Notes: generated from the sequence alone by a model not told the origin. Shown: positions 1-10,844, counted from the stretch's first letter. The stretch is 64,000 bases of DNA from Mantis religiosa (GCA_030765055.1 CM060947.1:99146112-99210111); one strand, 5' to 3'. Numbers and translations: made by a program.

Positions 1-494
1 ATTAAAACAAATTTCTGAAAGATAAAAATAATTATTTATTACAATATACACAACTTAGAAACACATTTCCAAAAAACATAGTCTTTTTAAGTTTAAAGAA
101 TTTTCGCATTTTTTAGATAAGTTAATGGGTGTTATAATGTTTTCTGTGCAACTCAAAGTATTTTGTACATATGTTTGAACAATAAAATTCCTGCATATTA
201 AAATTGGGCTCTTCTTTCTAATATGCGACGTGGCGATTTTTTTCTAATTCCTTCACACTTTTTGATGTTTTTATGTACAACCATGATTTTAATATAATTT
301 TCTTTACTTTTTTGTGCAATTAGTATTGAAATACTTAACATGTTACTTCTGTCATATTTGATATCCTAACATTCTAAATATAGACTAAAATGAAAATTTG
401 TTTTTCATAAAATACCACCACCAAAATGCAACAATACTGTAAAAAAAAAGTTTTCCTTAAATATAAAAACTCTTAACATTTAAATTTGGATTGC
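1..494. other. AT-rich non-genic stretch
   Basis: No reading frame, tRNA, splice-bounded exon or repeat with clear ends is visible. It probably belongs to the intron upstream of the exon at 1968, because that exon has an acceptor site and so the gene must begin further left. Confidence 0.5.
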
Positions 495-496
495 TA

Positions 497-1669
497 TAAG
501 GTCACTATGAAAGTTTTGTGATACACAATACTAAACTGGATAAAATCACTCTAACTGCTGGAGCTTTTCAAAGTATTTAGCACCATGCTGTATGCACTTT
601 CTCATTCTTTCAAACCACTTTTGAAAGCACTCCTGCCACTCATTTTCATATAGGTATAAAAGTTCACTTTCAAATGCTGCAACAGCTTCAGGGCTCGAAA
701 AACTCATTCCATGCATACGATTTTTTACTGTGGGGAACAAAAAGAAGTAACATGGAGCCAAATCTGGACTGTAGGGAGGATGAGTCATAAACTTCACCTC
801 TGTGAACTCCAGAAACTGGATCATTGCATTGGCTATGTGTGCAGAGGCATTGTCTTGGTGGAACAGGATTCTTTGCAGTCCTGTTCTTGGCCGTAATTCA
901 TGAAGCTTCTCAAAAACTTGTGGTTAGCAAGCTGTTGTGTACCAGTATGCAGTAAGTGTACTTTGTTCCACAAGAGAAATGGTAGCCAGATGATGTGATT
1001 TAAGGAAGAAATTGGCCACCATTTTCTTCCTGATGCTGCACAGTCACTTCATTTTCATTGGAAGGTTGTCATCCAGAAAGATCCACACAGTCGACTGATA
1101 CTTATCTCAGGATCAGACTGGTAAATCCAAGTTTTATCACCACTAACAATGTCAAAAACCTATCAAGATTTGCCTCCATTGAATTTAGCAGGCATTTCTT
1201 CACACCATTTAACATGGATGCACTTTTGCAGATCAGTTGCCTCAATTTCCATTTTAGCAGACCATACTTTCCACAGCAGGTACGTTTTCTTCATTCACTA
1301 CCGTAGATGGAGGACCACTCCTAAGTTTGTCCTTTAATGAAGTTCGGCCTGTTTTAAACTTATGAAACCATCGAAAAATTGTGGCACAGGATGGAGCAAT
1401 GGCCCCAAAAGCCTGTTGTAAGCGCTCAAGACTTTGAGTCTCATTTAAACTCATTTTAAAAATCATCGCACAAAAGTGCTCTGTCTCCATCTCAAGCAAC
1501 TGATGCAACACTAGAGGTTGTTAACCCTGTGCTGTAGACTGCGAGAGGGAGGGAGGAGGCAAATTGATATATGTTCACACTCATAAAGAATGTGACTATC
1601 CAATGGCAGTCCATTTAAATTGATCAACCTTATTTTATGCATATCTCAAAACTTTCATACTGACCCTTG
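497..1669 (-). mobile_element. mariner-family DNA transposon, degenerate copy
   Basis: Imperfect terminal inverted repeats of about 29 bp bound the element. The left end reads TAAGGTCACTATGAAAGTTT from 497 and the reverse complement of the right end reads CAAGGGTCAGTATGAAAGTT. TA dinucleotides lie immediately outside (495-496 and 1670-1671), the target duplication expected for Tc1/mariner. At 1173 bp it is slightly shorter than the usual 1.3 kb. It sits in the presumed intron before the first host exon and encodes a broken transposase on the minus strand. Confidence 0.85.
546..1511 (-). pseudogene. mariner transposase, inactivated
   Basis: Mariner transposases cut and paste their own element using three aspartates (DD34D). 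The N-terminal part (1254-1511) has the helix-turn-helix context IFRWFHKFKTGRTSLKD followed by a GPPST segment. The C-terminal part reads FHQDNASAH, with the second catalytic Asp, then HPPYSPDLAPCYFFLFP. In that motif the third catalytic Asp (normally P-S/C-D) has become Tyr. An in-frame stop lies near 930 and the middle is in several frames, so the gene is dead. Family assignment is firm; subfamily is not. Confidence 0.85.
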
Positions 1670-1967
1670 TATAAGCAAACTTTATTAACATAATTTAAGT
1701 TATACAATGTGAAGTATGGGTATGGTCATTTGGTATGTGAAGTACAGTGTGTCTCAGTCAACTCATTGTATAATTTTAATTATTACATTACTTCACAGTG
1801 TTAATTCCAGTTTAAAGTTTTCAAATTTATTAACATGTTTATTTCTTACAAATGTCACTTTTTCCAGTATATGTTCTTTTGAAAACTAGTTGTTTTCATT
1901 ACATTATTCTAAGAGTTAAATTTGCCATTATTAACATTTTAAGCAGACATGCACTTTTTGTTTGCAG

Positions 1968-2066
1968 CACAAGGACCAGTGGCGCGTTTCTTTAGTAGCT
2001 TCAGACACAGAGGTGACAAACCGTCTGCAGCAATTAATACTTCACAACAGAAAAGGAATTCTGCAG
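1968..2066 (+). CDS. internal exon of an unidentified host gene, with PIP-box-like motif
   Basis: A 99-bp exon lies between a pyrimidine-rich acceptor (ttttgtttgcag, ending 1967) and a strong donor (CTGCAG|gtgagt). The best frame leaves two bases to complete the preceding codon and one base over at the end. It reads QGPVARFFSSFRHRGDKPSA and continues, Lys/Ser rich, to the splice site. QGPVARFF fits the PIP-box consensus Q-x-x-hydrophobic-x-x-aromatic-aromatic used by proteins that bind the PCNA clamp. The frame stays open when spliced to 5817-5917. I do not recognise the gene. A translesion polymerase or another PCNA partner would fit but is inference. Frame 0 is also open across this exon alone. 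Confidence 0.6.
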
Positions 2067-2966
2067 GTGAGTGACAATTCCTCTTTTATAGAAGATTATC
2101 CAAGAAAGCTTAAAGGAAGCCACCTATCTACTGTTAGTTAAGCCAGCTAATACACTATATTTCTAAGCAAATAAATGAAAAATGAAATGAAAAAATGGAT
2201 TGTGTAACACAAGGAAAAGCAGCATTTTGTATTTATTGATTTTGGTATATAATATACATTATACAAATATGACATTCTGTATGATTTATGTATAACTGAT
2301 TAAAGTTATTTCAGGTAAGCATAACCTCAGTTTTACATTTTCAAAGGAAGAAGGCTAAAATAATATGTATATGAAATTGTAAACGTGAATTTTTGTATGG
2401 AACTGAAAGTACTTTTTAGATCATTAAACAAACTAATTAACTGTTTTGTATTATAAGAAAGCAATAATTCAAAACAAATGATAAATAATAAACATAATGC
2501 ATAATTTAGAGTGCTTAGCATACCAGTTAAATATGGAGAAAACCAAACTGTTAATACTGAGACATAAGAGCAACCTTAATAATAACAGGCAATGATTAGA
2601 ACAAATAAAAGTTAATATATTTCAAGATTTTACATATTTGGGCACAATTTTAGCAATAACAATAATGAAATATATGATATAAAAAATAGGCAGTCAAAAG
2701 CAAGTAAAGCTTATTTCCATTACTGCCAGTATTCAAATCTAAAGATAGTCATAGGCAAACAAAAATACACTTGTATAAAACAATAATAAGAGCAATTTTG
2801 ATATGTTTTCGAAGTATGGGTAATGACAAAGAAAATAGAGAATATGTTCAGCACTTTAAAATAAACGATTTTCACAAGATTTTTAGGCCCAGTGAATGAA
2901 ATAGGATTGTGGAGAATTAGGTACAACAATTAAGTGTATGATTACGTATGTGTGTGTGTATATATA
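2067..2966. other. intron sequence, AT-rich
   Basis: This lies between the first host exon and the next transposon. The only ORFs are short and low-complexity. A (TG)n/(TA)n run near 2947-2968 abuts the left end of the following Tc1/mariner relative. Confidence 0.5.
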
Positions 2967-3402
2967 CATGGTGCATCAAAAAATATGTACACACTTTGAA
3001 ACTTTATACAAAATTTTCCACAAGGTTCAGTTGCTGGAAATGGAAAGCTTGAAGTCCAATTTGAAACATAAATGCACTTTCTGATGCAAATGTGATCACT
3101 GTCTAAACTGGGGGCCTTTAGTATCAATACATTGCTGGGTACGAGTCACCAAGCTTCATATATTGTATCAATGTGTCCAATAGGGTTTCTGAGCACACTG
3201 GCTAAATCTCATACCAAAGTGTGTCTAGGTTACATGGTTTTCGTTTACAAACCTCATTTTTTACTCTGCCCCATAAGAAGAAATCATGCGAGGTAAGGTC
3301 TGGAGAGCATGCAGGAAATTCCATTGGCCCCCTGCGTCCCATCTACTGGCCTGGCAAACTTTGATCAGGTATGCTCATGTGTCATGGTGATAGCATGGCA
3401 AG

Positions 3403-3663
3403 CCCACCTCGGTAGCATAGATGGCAGCATGTCTGCCTCACGTTCAAGAGGTCCCGAGTTTGAATCTCGGTCAGGGTGAGTTACCTGGATAAGGTTTTTT
3501 CCAGGGTTTTCCATTATCCTGTTAGGCGAATGTTGGGTAACTCTAAGCTCCATGGATCTCGGATTCATTTGAGCATCATTTCACCAATTTCATTCATCGT
3601 CCAATATGACTTAATGTTGAAGGACGTAAAAAAAAATAATAAATAAAAATAAAAATAAAAAAA
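3403..3663 (+). mobile_element. tRNA-derived SINE, family 1, copy a
   Basis: The head resembles a tRNA gene: an A-box-like stretch (tagcatagatggcagc) and a B-box-like stretch (cgagtttgaatctcgg). A conserved body and a 3' hairpin follow (cgtcc ... ggacg, about 3599-3628), then an A-rich tail. An 11-bp duplication, agcatggcaag, flanks it at 3392-3402 and 3664-3674. It interrupts a transposase gene. Relatives in this window are near 6112, 18612, 38442 and 53982. Confidence 0.85.
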
Positions 3664-4046
3664 AGCATGGCAAGATGCCATTTTGTTGGAAATACAATTC
3701 ATCATTACCATATAATGCACGAATGGCATGGAATATGGAATCAGCAAGCACTATTCAGTACTTTATGCCTGTCACATTACTTTCCAAGCAGAAAGGCCCA
3801 ATGAGTCCCTTTGCAGACAAACCACATGACACATTAGCACATGTACAAGCAAACTCACAGCCTTTTCAACAGTAATACAAGGATTCTCTTTAGTTCAGTA
3901 CACAATTGTACGTAATGACAGTTCCATTCAGTTTGAACTGGGCTTCATCCAACCAAATTATGCTACCCATAAATCCCGGTTCACCTCTCACCATCTCCGA
4001 ACGTATTCACAAAATTCTGGCCATTGATCTGGCTTGTCACTTAGCA

Positions 4047-4401
4047 TGATGATGATATATATAAGGGCACTCAACTCAGCGCCCTTTAAAAAACTAGTCA
4101 TGGCAAAAGCCAGATATAAAACTTTCTAAAAACTATACAAGTGTAACAAAACCTATTAAAAATACACGTACATAAAAAACATCAATCAAAACCTATTAAA
4201 AATTTTGTTCACTAAATCCTAAACTCTAAACTAGACAAGAATCTAAAAACCTTCTCCACAGATCTCCATGCACGGCCTACACGTGGGTGGGCCTGTTGAC
4301 CGTCTCCCTCAACCACGAAGAGGAGTCCACACGAGGGAGACTGTTGGCTCGGGACCCCGGGTGCGCCAAACCCGTACCTACCGAAGTAAGCCCCTGGGGG
4401 G
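4047..4401 (-). mobile_element. unclassified short retroposon (SINE-like), 355 bp
   Basis: A perfect 12-bp duplication, TGTCACTTAGCA, flanks it (4035-4046 and 4402-4413). Read on the minus strand it starts GC-rich, becomes AT-rich, and ends in a hairpin (aagggc ... gcccttt, around 4064-4088) followed by a short ATC repeat, as in non-LTR 3' ends. No tRNA boxes or coding frame are evident. It may be a SINE mobilised by a LINE with the same 3' hairpin, or a deleted LINE. Confidence 0.6.
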
Positions 4402-4938
4402 TGTCACTTAGCAGTTGCACCAGCCTTGGAATATACACATGCAACTTATCTTTCTTCAGAATGTTTAGCACACTACTAGCACTGATATTGCTGTCATGTG
4501 CCACTTGCCTTGACAATTTCTGAAGTGAACACAGTTGAGGATTCATCACTTGTAGCTGTATGCAGTTGCCCTGATTGACCTTTATGCACAACGTACACTG
4601 TTCCATGCATTTCAAATTTGTCTTGTAATCATGTAATTGTTACCCCTTGTTAATTCTATGCCATACTCATGTCTCCACTGTCTTTGAACCGCAGCTACAT
4701 TCTCAAACTTCCAGTACCATTTAATTACCTGCCTGCACACTTCAAATCTCAAACATATGTTCGCCATCATGCAGTTACTTCCCTAGCACTACATACATTG
4801 AGTACTAGAGCAACAATTCTGCTGACACCTGTTAAAGAAACATAACATTACTTTCTCCCAGAAATTTAACCTTGTAGCATGAGAAATGCAATTTCTATGA
4901 TGGTTCAAAGTATGTATACATTTTTATGCTGCACCCAG

Positions 4939-5006
4939 TGTGTGTGTGTGTGGGTGTGGGTGTGGGTGCGGGGGGGTGCGTGCGTGCGTGCATGCGTGCG
5001 TGTGTA
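4939..5006. repeat. TG-rich microsatellite
   Basis: Runs of tg, gggtgt and tgcg repeats lie between the right end of the Tc1/mariner element and the LINE fragment. Confidence 0.9.
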
Positions 5007-5034
5007 AGAACTGGCAATAATAAGGATAGTCCAT

Positions 5035-5276
5035 TTAAGAAGGCTCAATGGGCAGGTCACATATTAAGGAAGAGAGACCAAAGTAAACCTCTAAAATCAT
5101 TAAAAGGGAAAATGTATGAAACCAGAGCAGTTGGCAGACCAAGGGAAAGATGGCTTGATGAGGCTAGAAGAGATGCAAGAAGCATGCTGAATAGTAGGAA
5201 CTTGGAAGAAGATGCAGCAAACAGGGCAGAATATAGGCAACAGCTAAAAGAAGCTAAGGTTCGATTTGGGCTGTAG
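5035..5276 (+). pseudogene. non-LTR retrotransposon, C-terminal end of reverse transcriptase ORF
   Basis: The translation AQWAGHILRKRDQSKPLKSL, then VGRPRERWLDEARRDARSML, is the C-terminal signature of many arthropod LINE ORF2 proteins, where W-x-GH-h-x-R is followed by a GRPR-x-RW block. It ends at a stop after KVRFGL. A (GAA)n-like tail follows to about 5330, consistent with the 3' end of a 5'-truncated insertion. No RT core remains. RTE-like is my best guess at clade. Confidence 0.75.
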
Positions 5277-5330
5277 CGCTATGGAAGAAGAAGAAGAAAA
5301 AGGAGAAAAAAGAAGCAGAAGAAGAAGTAG

Positions 5331-5816
5331 CAGCATGCCAGCATTATACTTCAAGCTTAACAGTCCCTCCCAAAATAAAGAAGAGAGGTGTTCATTACAG
5401 TGGTTTTAAAAAGTTGTCAGTTTTTCTTTGCTTCTTTGATTTTGCTATGCTCATACCTTTATATGGATATTTTGCTGCTGAAAGCTGATCCGAGAGTGCA
5501 CTCAGTCTTGTGAGATATCTGAGAGGTCATTGTAAGAACTACTTAAAGGAAAATTAGCGGCGCCAGGTAGCTGGAAGGGACTCGGGGACACTAGCCACAT
5601 CCCACCCTCTAGTACTGCAGTCCATTCATGATGCCTAATTTGAGCAGAGTTAAGGGGTACAGTGATTCTGTGGTAGGCCTTGGATTGTCATTAGGCTGCT
5701 GTGCCATGGAGTTTAGTTTACCTATATTATAACTTGTAGATTTACTTACCAGCTAAGAAGATAACAAAACATGAATTGTTTTTGTTCTAAGAATAAAGTT
5801 TTCCTTTGTGTTTCAG
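5331..5816. other. intron sequence before second host exon
   Basis: No coding or repeat signal was recognised. It ends in the polypyrimidine tract and acceptor of the exon at 5817. Confidence 0.5.
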
Positions 5817-5917
5817 GAGGTTCTGATAAAGCACAAATCCAAAAAGAAACAAGTGAAGAACATTTAAAATCAAATATTTCCACTGACAAACGGAAAGGTT
5901 GCCGCACTGAAAATAAG
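5817..5917 (+). CDS. second internal exon of the unidentified host gene
   Basis: Acceptor ttcctttgtgtttcag ends at 5816 and donor AAG|gtaatt follows 5917. The exon is 101 bp. Two bases complete the codon split at 2066 (giving Gly), then 33 full codons run with no stop. The peptide is charged and Lys/Glu/Ser rich, for example SDKAQIQKETSEEH and TDKRKGCRTENK, and looks disordered. It ends in phase 0. Reading on into the intron hits a stop within eight codons. The matching phase between two independently bounded exons is the main evidence that this is a real gene. Confidence 0.6.
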
Positions 5918-6111
5918 GTAATTAAGATTTCCAAATAAGACTTAAAAGCTGACTTAATTATGTAGATGTCTGTAGCTGAGTAGCCCCAGCATTTTCTAAA
6001 ACAAAATGTCATATTGTGCATGTTCTGATCTGCAGGTCTATATTCAAGTTGTGAGTAATCCAAATGAGTTTTCCATTATCATGAAAATCTATATTAGTAC
6101 AAGGGCCATTC

Positions 6112-6254
6112 GCCCGCCTTGGTAGCGTAGAGGTAGCGTGTCTGCCTCATTCAAGAGGTCCCAAGTTTGAATCTCAGTCAGGGTGAGTTACATGGATAAG
6201 GTTTTTCTGGGGTTTTCCCTTATCCTGAAAAAGGAATGTCGGGTAACTCTAAGG
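6112..6254 (+). mobile_element. SINE family 1, copy b, 3'-truncated
   Basis: The tRNA-like head and body match the other family 1 copies up to ...gtaactctaag. The sequence then switches abruptly to Gypsy copy A. The usual continuation (ctccatgg and the 3' hairpin) is missing, so this is a rearrangement or deletion junction. Confidence 0.8.
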
Positions 6255-8140
6255 GGCTGTCTGTCCTTCCAGGTTCCTAAAGCTAAGTAGCCAGGTGAGA
6301 GCGGAATGGTCAGTCCTCAGGTGGAATGGCTGACCGTACAGGTACTTGTGGAAGTGCTCCAAGGTCTTTACTACCACCAGTAACTCTCCGTCCTGGACTT
6401 GGGATAAGACGCCTCCAATGTAATGGTTGCTGGCGTCGGTGTCCACAATGAAGGCGCCACCTAGTTGTGGGAATCCCAAAATAGGAGCTCTGCACAGTGT
6501 CTTTTTCAGCTCCTGAAAAGCGACTTCGGCGTCCTCCGTCCACACATATAGCTGGTGTTCTTCCGTCAGACGGGTGGGGGGCTTGGCGATGTTGGGGAAG
6601 CCCTTTATGAACGGCGGTAATAATTGCACAGCCCCAGAAAACTGCGCAATTCTCTCTTATCCTTGGCCGCGCCAATTTCTCATGGCCTGTGTCTTCTCCA
6701 GGTCTGTGGCCACTCCGGTTGGTGAGACTGTGTGGCCCAAGTAGTTGACTTCCTTGTGAAAGAGCTGGCACTTCGCGTTCAGCTTCAGGTTAGTCGCCTG
6801 TTGTCTCTGTAGAACCTTGCTAAGGTTTTCAAGATGGTCTTCGAAAGTTTTGCCGAGGATGATAATGTTGTCCAGGTATAGCAGGCAGGCGTCATAGATC
6901 AACCCTCTCATCACTGAATCCATGAGGCGTTGGAAGGTAGCTGGTGCGTTGCAGAGGTCAAAGGGCATAACTGTGAACTGCCAAAGCCCTTGGCCTGTCG
7001 AGAATGCGGTTTTCTCCTTGTCTCTCAGGTCTAGAGCCACCTGCCAGTAACCAGACTTCAGGTCCAGGGTCGAGAACCACTGCGCACCAGCAAGCGTGTC
7101 CAGGGTGTCATCAATCTGGGGTAAGGGGAAACATTCTTTCCTGGTGACAGCGTTCAGCTTCCTGTAGTCCACGCAGAAGCGTAGCCCACTGTTCTTCTTC
7201 GTCACCAAGACTACAGGGGAACACCAAGGGCTGTTAGACTCTTCAATCACTCCCCAGGATCTCATGTCCTCCAACATGTCCCGTACCGCCGTTTGTTTCG
7301 CTAGCGGAATGCGTCTAGGTGGTTGCCGAATAGGCCGGGCGTCTCTGGTGTCGATTAGGTGGAGCACTCGGTCCGTGCGGCCGTAGTCGCTGTCGCCTTG
7401 GCTGAAGACGCGCTGGTATCGTCTCAGTAGTTGTCGAACCTTCTCGAGCTGTTCTGCGGTCAGGTGGTCGGCCACCCTCTCCACTAAACCTTCCAACCGG
7501 GGCCCCAGGTGTTGCGTCGGCACCGGCTCATGGGTCTTATTGATTGGAGTTACGCTGACCACGGGCTCGCACGTCCCCAACTCCGTTCCGGCCTGGACGT
7601 CGTGATCGTGTCCATTGGGTTGAGCAGCCTCACTGGCACCTTCTCTCGGCACGGCAACAATGCCCTAGCTACACAAAGTCCTTGCACAGGCATCTTCTGG
7701 TCCAGCATCAAGTTCTTCGTCCGCTGTCCTTCCAATCGCGCCGTCACTACCACCTCACTTCTTGCGGGGACAACCTCGTCTTCCTTCAGGGTGACCCTGC
7801 AGATTCTCAGGCGTTCTTCGGGTTGCCGGAGTGTAACCTCTTCTCCATTGAGCCGCAGGACCTTCCTGCCGACTCGACCGTCGCCTCATGGCTCCTGAGG
7901 GCATCCAGTACCAGTATCACCTCCTCAGCCACCTCCCGACGAACACCCACAGACGTACAGCACTTCGCCCCAAGGCACTTCAACTGCAACAAGGCCTCCC
8001 TCTCTACAGGCTATGTGTCACCCAATGCCGTCACGAGCTGGTATGGTCGGCTCGGCTTCCTCGTCGGTAAACCCGTGACCATGTCAGGTCTGATGTTGTC
8101 ACGGCTGCCCCGGTGTCTACGAGCACGCGGCACGGCTTCC
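6255..8140 (-). pseudogene. pol: Gypsy copy A pol: protease, RT and partial RNase H
   Basis: Protease is marked by VLVDTGAAVTT near 8098-8130, with the catalytic DTGA. RT (about 6660-7300) has FCVDYRKLNAVTRKE and STLDLKSGYWQVAL. Its catalytic box reads YLDN instead of YLDD, so a metal-binding Asp is Asn. RNase H keeps VDTDASNHYIGGVLSQ but lacks about 24 residues that copy B has after the LSQ-QDG segment. No integrase is present. The element cannot replicate by itself. Confidence 0.85.
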
Positions 8141-8229
8141 CTCTCACCAACTGTCCGCGAAGAGGCTGTCATCCATCCGTCGGCTGACGGCGCGCACTGT
8201 CACTTGAGGGGATGGTGGTGATGGCGCCG

Positions 8230-9331
8230 ACTTGCCCCTCGCCACGACGGACCTTACTCGTTTTCCGGCTGCTCTCCCTGGTGTGGGCAGTCTCTCTCCA
8301 GGTGTCACGGCTGTCCACATCCCCTACACACGCCACTTGGTCTTCGCCGGCGTCCCTCAGCTGGTCTTCGGTCTCCAGTGTAGCGGATACTGTGTGTTCT
8401 CGACGTCGGAGTAGCCGTCACCTTCCATCCTCAATGCTGCCGTTAGCGCCTCGTGGATGGTTTTGTTCTCTCCGAGCATTAGGCGCTGACATATCTCGAC
8501 GTCTCGTACCCTGTCAACGAACGTGTAAGCGGCTTCCCAGGATACGAATTCAGGTGGGAGGTCAACCAAAGCTTTGCTGGCCAGCTGTTCAATAGCTAGG
8601 GCGAACTCCTGCAGCGTCTTCCCTGGCTGCTGCGTTCTTGACTTCATTTGGCTGCGGTAGGCTGCGGCCAAGCGGTGGTTCCCGAAGCGGTTCTCCAGGC
8701 CCTCCCAGATATCCTTGGGTGCCGCTGCTGTCTGGATCGCGTTCAGGACTTCTGCGGCCTCTCCCTGGAGGCTGGCTATTAGCTGTGCGGCCTCCTCCTC
8801 TGGTGACCACTTGTTGTGCTTGACCACCGTGTCGAACTGGCCGCGGAAGACTTCGAACGTGGACTTGCCGTCATACTTCGGCGATTTGACGCGCGCAGAT
8901 GTGTCGCGTACCGGCGCGTCGGCCTTCAAGTCCTTCATCCTTCTGCCGATGATGTACTCCACCATGGCGTTCAGGGACTTAGTGTTGGTGGCGGCCTTTC
9001 CCTTTAGGTTGTTAAAGCGGCTCGCCAGGTCTTCGACGCGCTCGTCCATTTGGCCCATCCGCTTGCCCAGCCCCGTGACGTCATCCCTCACGCCGGCCAA
9101 CTGTTCTTCAAAATTTTCGGCGAGGGCCTCGTTCGCAGCCTTCATTTCGATAGTTCGGTCTTTATTTCTGTGGCCAGGCGCTGCTCTCATTTCCATGGTC
9201 ATTTCGGCCATCTTCGCGGCCAAGTTGTTATTTGCCGTCTCCAACTTCTCTTCCATTTTCTCGGTGATGTTATCGTTAGCCGTCTTCATTTCTTTCAACT
9301 CGGCTAGAATCTGTGCCAGTGCAGCCTCCAT
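8230..9331 (-). pseudogene. gag: Gypsy copy A gag with broken zinc knuckle
   Basis: The likely start is the Met at 9331 (MEAALAQILAELKEMKTAND). About 150 residues of predicted coiled coil with KMEEKLETANNN-like repeats follow, then a capsid-like region (PKYDGKSTFEVFRGQFDTVV). The frame is open to 8357. Downstream a CCHC knuckle is legible as CRGCGQP-stop-HLERDC, a TGA replacing the conserved Gly codon. Copies B and D share the N-terminal coiled coil. The open frame extends upstream into the LTR, but the Met at 9331 aligns with the copy B start. Confidence 0.8.
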
Positions 9332-9359
9332 TGTGGTACATCGCACTCCTGACACTAAT

Positions 9360-9734
9360 TGTGACTGTGGGTTCATGGAATTAAAAGTCCAGGTTACAAA
9401 CACCAAAAATTGCACTTAATTTCCGTAAAACCACAATTACGTCACATGCACAATACAACTTGCAAGATCAACGACCACAACAAACACAGCTGTTTATGCA
9501 CGCGAGTCCAATTAGTGACTGACTCTCCTGTGATGGGCGGGCTGCCTTTTTATAGATTACTCATATTCCAGAAATTTCTCAAACAATCGAGACGGCTAGA
9601 ACAAAGAACTAGAACACTTGAGAAATCCATCCCCTTCCCCCCTGCTGTTTCGGCGAGCTTTCATCTACACACTGCACGTTTGTCCCTTTGAAGTAGTCGC
9701 CTGCGCCGCCTTGATCAACAATGGGCTCGCGACA
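9360..9734 (-). repeat. Gypsy copy A 5' LTR
   Basis: It has TG...CA termini: minus-strand start TGTCGCGAGC at 9734 and end GAACCCACAGTCACA at 9360. Next to it lies TAGTGTCAGGAGTGCGA, related to the primer-binding site of copies B and D. It is 375 bp long. Confidence 0.8.
9546..9554 (-). promoter_or_regulatory. candidate TATA box in Gypsy A LTR
   Basis: TATAAAAAG on the minus strand, about 190 bp inside the LTR from its start, in the expected position for the U3 promoter. Confidence 0.45.
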
Positions 9735-10668
9735 GTATCTATTTGTCTGCATCTCAGTTGTCATGAATTTATGAGTTATTTTTTACCAATTCAGCACTGG
9801 ATCCATTGTATTTTGCAATGTGACCTACATGGTTGTACTCTTTGGTATATTTCATCTTGTTTAATGGAATATTGACCAGGCTGTAAGTTAAATTGTTGAT
9901 AACAGCATGCTTCTATATCTTGGGTTATATCTAACTGATTTTATGAAATTTTCTGTGCGTGTTTCTTTCTTATATATGCCAAATTCTAGTTCTATATGTT
10001 TCCTGATTAGTTTCAAGTCTAAACACAAGTTTGTTGCTTCAATCGCCCGATGATGATGGATATAGCTGAAACTTTAACCCAGTCTGTTGAGAGGTTATGC
10101 TTATTAAAACCAAATCTTTTTTTAATCTGTGAGCATCATCTCTTGGATTTTCTAAGGAGTTATTGTATGCCACACATTATTTATAAAAAGAAAATGCACT
10201 ACATTTTAATAAAGCACACTTTTTTACTTTCTTTTTTTCTTCAAAATATTTATATTGAAAACCATAGGTTGTCTTGCATAAAAACCATGTATATATAAAT
10301 AAATGCATGCAATGTTTTCCATCAGCAAGTTAAGGGATTTACCAAAAAGTATGGTGATTTTAGGCACTATTTTAGGTATAAAGATTACCATTTACTCTTT
10401 TTTTCTTTTAATGTTTTATTTCATAGTCAAAACTGAAATTTCAATATTTCTTTTAGATGTGGTGGTTCAGCAACTGATTGCTGACCAAAAAGAAATATCA
10501 CTATATCCTCTCTTCCCTTCTTACTCTGCCAACTAAATGCATTCGTGTGCTGATTTGCAACTTTACATCTGCATATTATTATAGTTTTGAACTCTCAAAA
10601 GCATCTTAACAAAAGAAGAAAAGCAGAAAAGAATCCATCATCTTAATTTCTTGATTGTCATGGCTTTG

Positions 10669-10673
<5 letters not shown>
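9735..10673. other. AT-rich DNA with a possible PLE scar
   Basis: No firm gene. At 10045-10070 the string cccgatgatgatgg...gctgaaac resembles the hammerhead-like core at PLE 3' ends and may be a relic. An ORF ending at 10536 follows an acceptor-like ttcttttag, but its phase does not fit the host exons. Confidence 0.35.

Positions 10674-10724
<51 letters not shown>
10674..10724. repeat. poly(A) tract, about 51 nt
   Basis: An uninterrupted A run with no recognisable retroelement body directly upstream. It could be the tail of a fully decayed insertion. Confidence 0.9.
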
Positions 10725-10725
<1 letters not shown>

Positions 10726-10844
10726 CAATAAACAATGTCAACTACAAAATTAAAAAATGCAGTTATTGACAGGAAGCAAATATCTTCCACATATTATAAT
10801 AAATGACCAAAGTTACACCTTTCTTTGATAATTATATATATATA

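Larger units (their letters stand above)
3124..4770 (-). pseudogene. Tc1/mariner-type transposase, interrupted
   Basis: Read from 4770 leftward, the N-terminal segment RFEVCRQVIKWYWKFENVAA resembles the helix-turn-helix of this family. A second DNA-binding segment follows (NISASSVLNILKKDKLHVY), then the 355-bp insertion. Beyond it are IIWLDEAQFKLNG (first catalytic Asp) and YFQQNGILPCH, where the usual FQQDGAPPH Asp is Asn. After the SINE comes ACSPDLTSHDFFLWG with the third acidic residue present. Stops, the Asp-to-Asn change and two insertions make it nonfunctional. Confidence 0.75.
2969..4938 (-). mobile_element. Tc1/mariner-superfamily element with two nested insertions
   Basis: Inverted ends are recognisable: left GGTGCATCAAAAAATATGTA (from 2970), and the right reverse complement reads GGTGCAGCATAAAAATGTAT. 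Homology continues through the following ACTTTGAA. The TA duplication is unclear because microsatellite sequence touches both ends. The interior encodes a minus-strand transposase split by a SINE (3403-3663) and a 355-bp retroposon (4047-4401). Both insertions have target-site duplications, so this element is the oldest layer here. Confidence 0.75.
6255..9734 (-). mobile_element. Ty3/Gypsy LTR retrotransposon, copy A, truncated
   Basis: The minus-strand order is 5' LTR (9734-9360), primer-binding-site remnant, gag, protease, RT and RNase H. The element then breaks at 6255 inside RNase H, with integrase and the 3' LTR absent. It abuts a truncated SINE. Gag and RT remain long and readable, but the RT motif and the zinc knuckle are damaged. 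Confidence 0.85.

Noticed and set aside
3403..3480. Functional tRNA gene
   Set aside because: The boxes are part of a dispersed SINE with body, tail and target duplication; the cloverleaf is imperfect.
7509..8823. Several long plus-strand ORFs opposite Gypsy copy A
   Set aside because: Shadow frames of GC-rich minus-strand gag and pol.
10457..10536. Exon-like segment after ttcttttag, ending in a stop
   Set aside because: Its open phase needs one carried base, but the host exon at 5917 ends in phase 0. No donor or transcript evidence.
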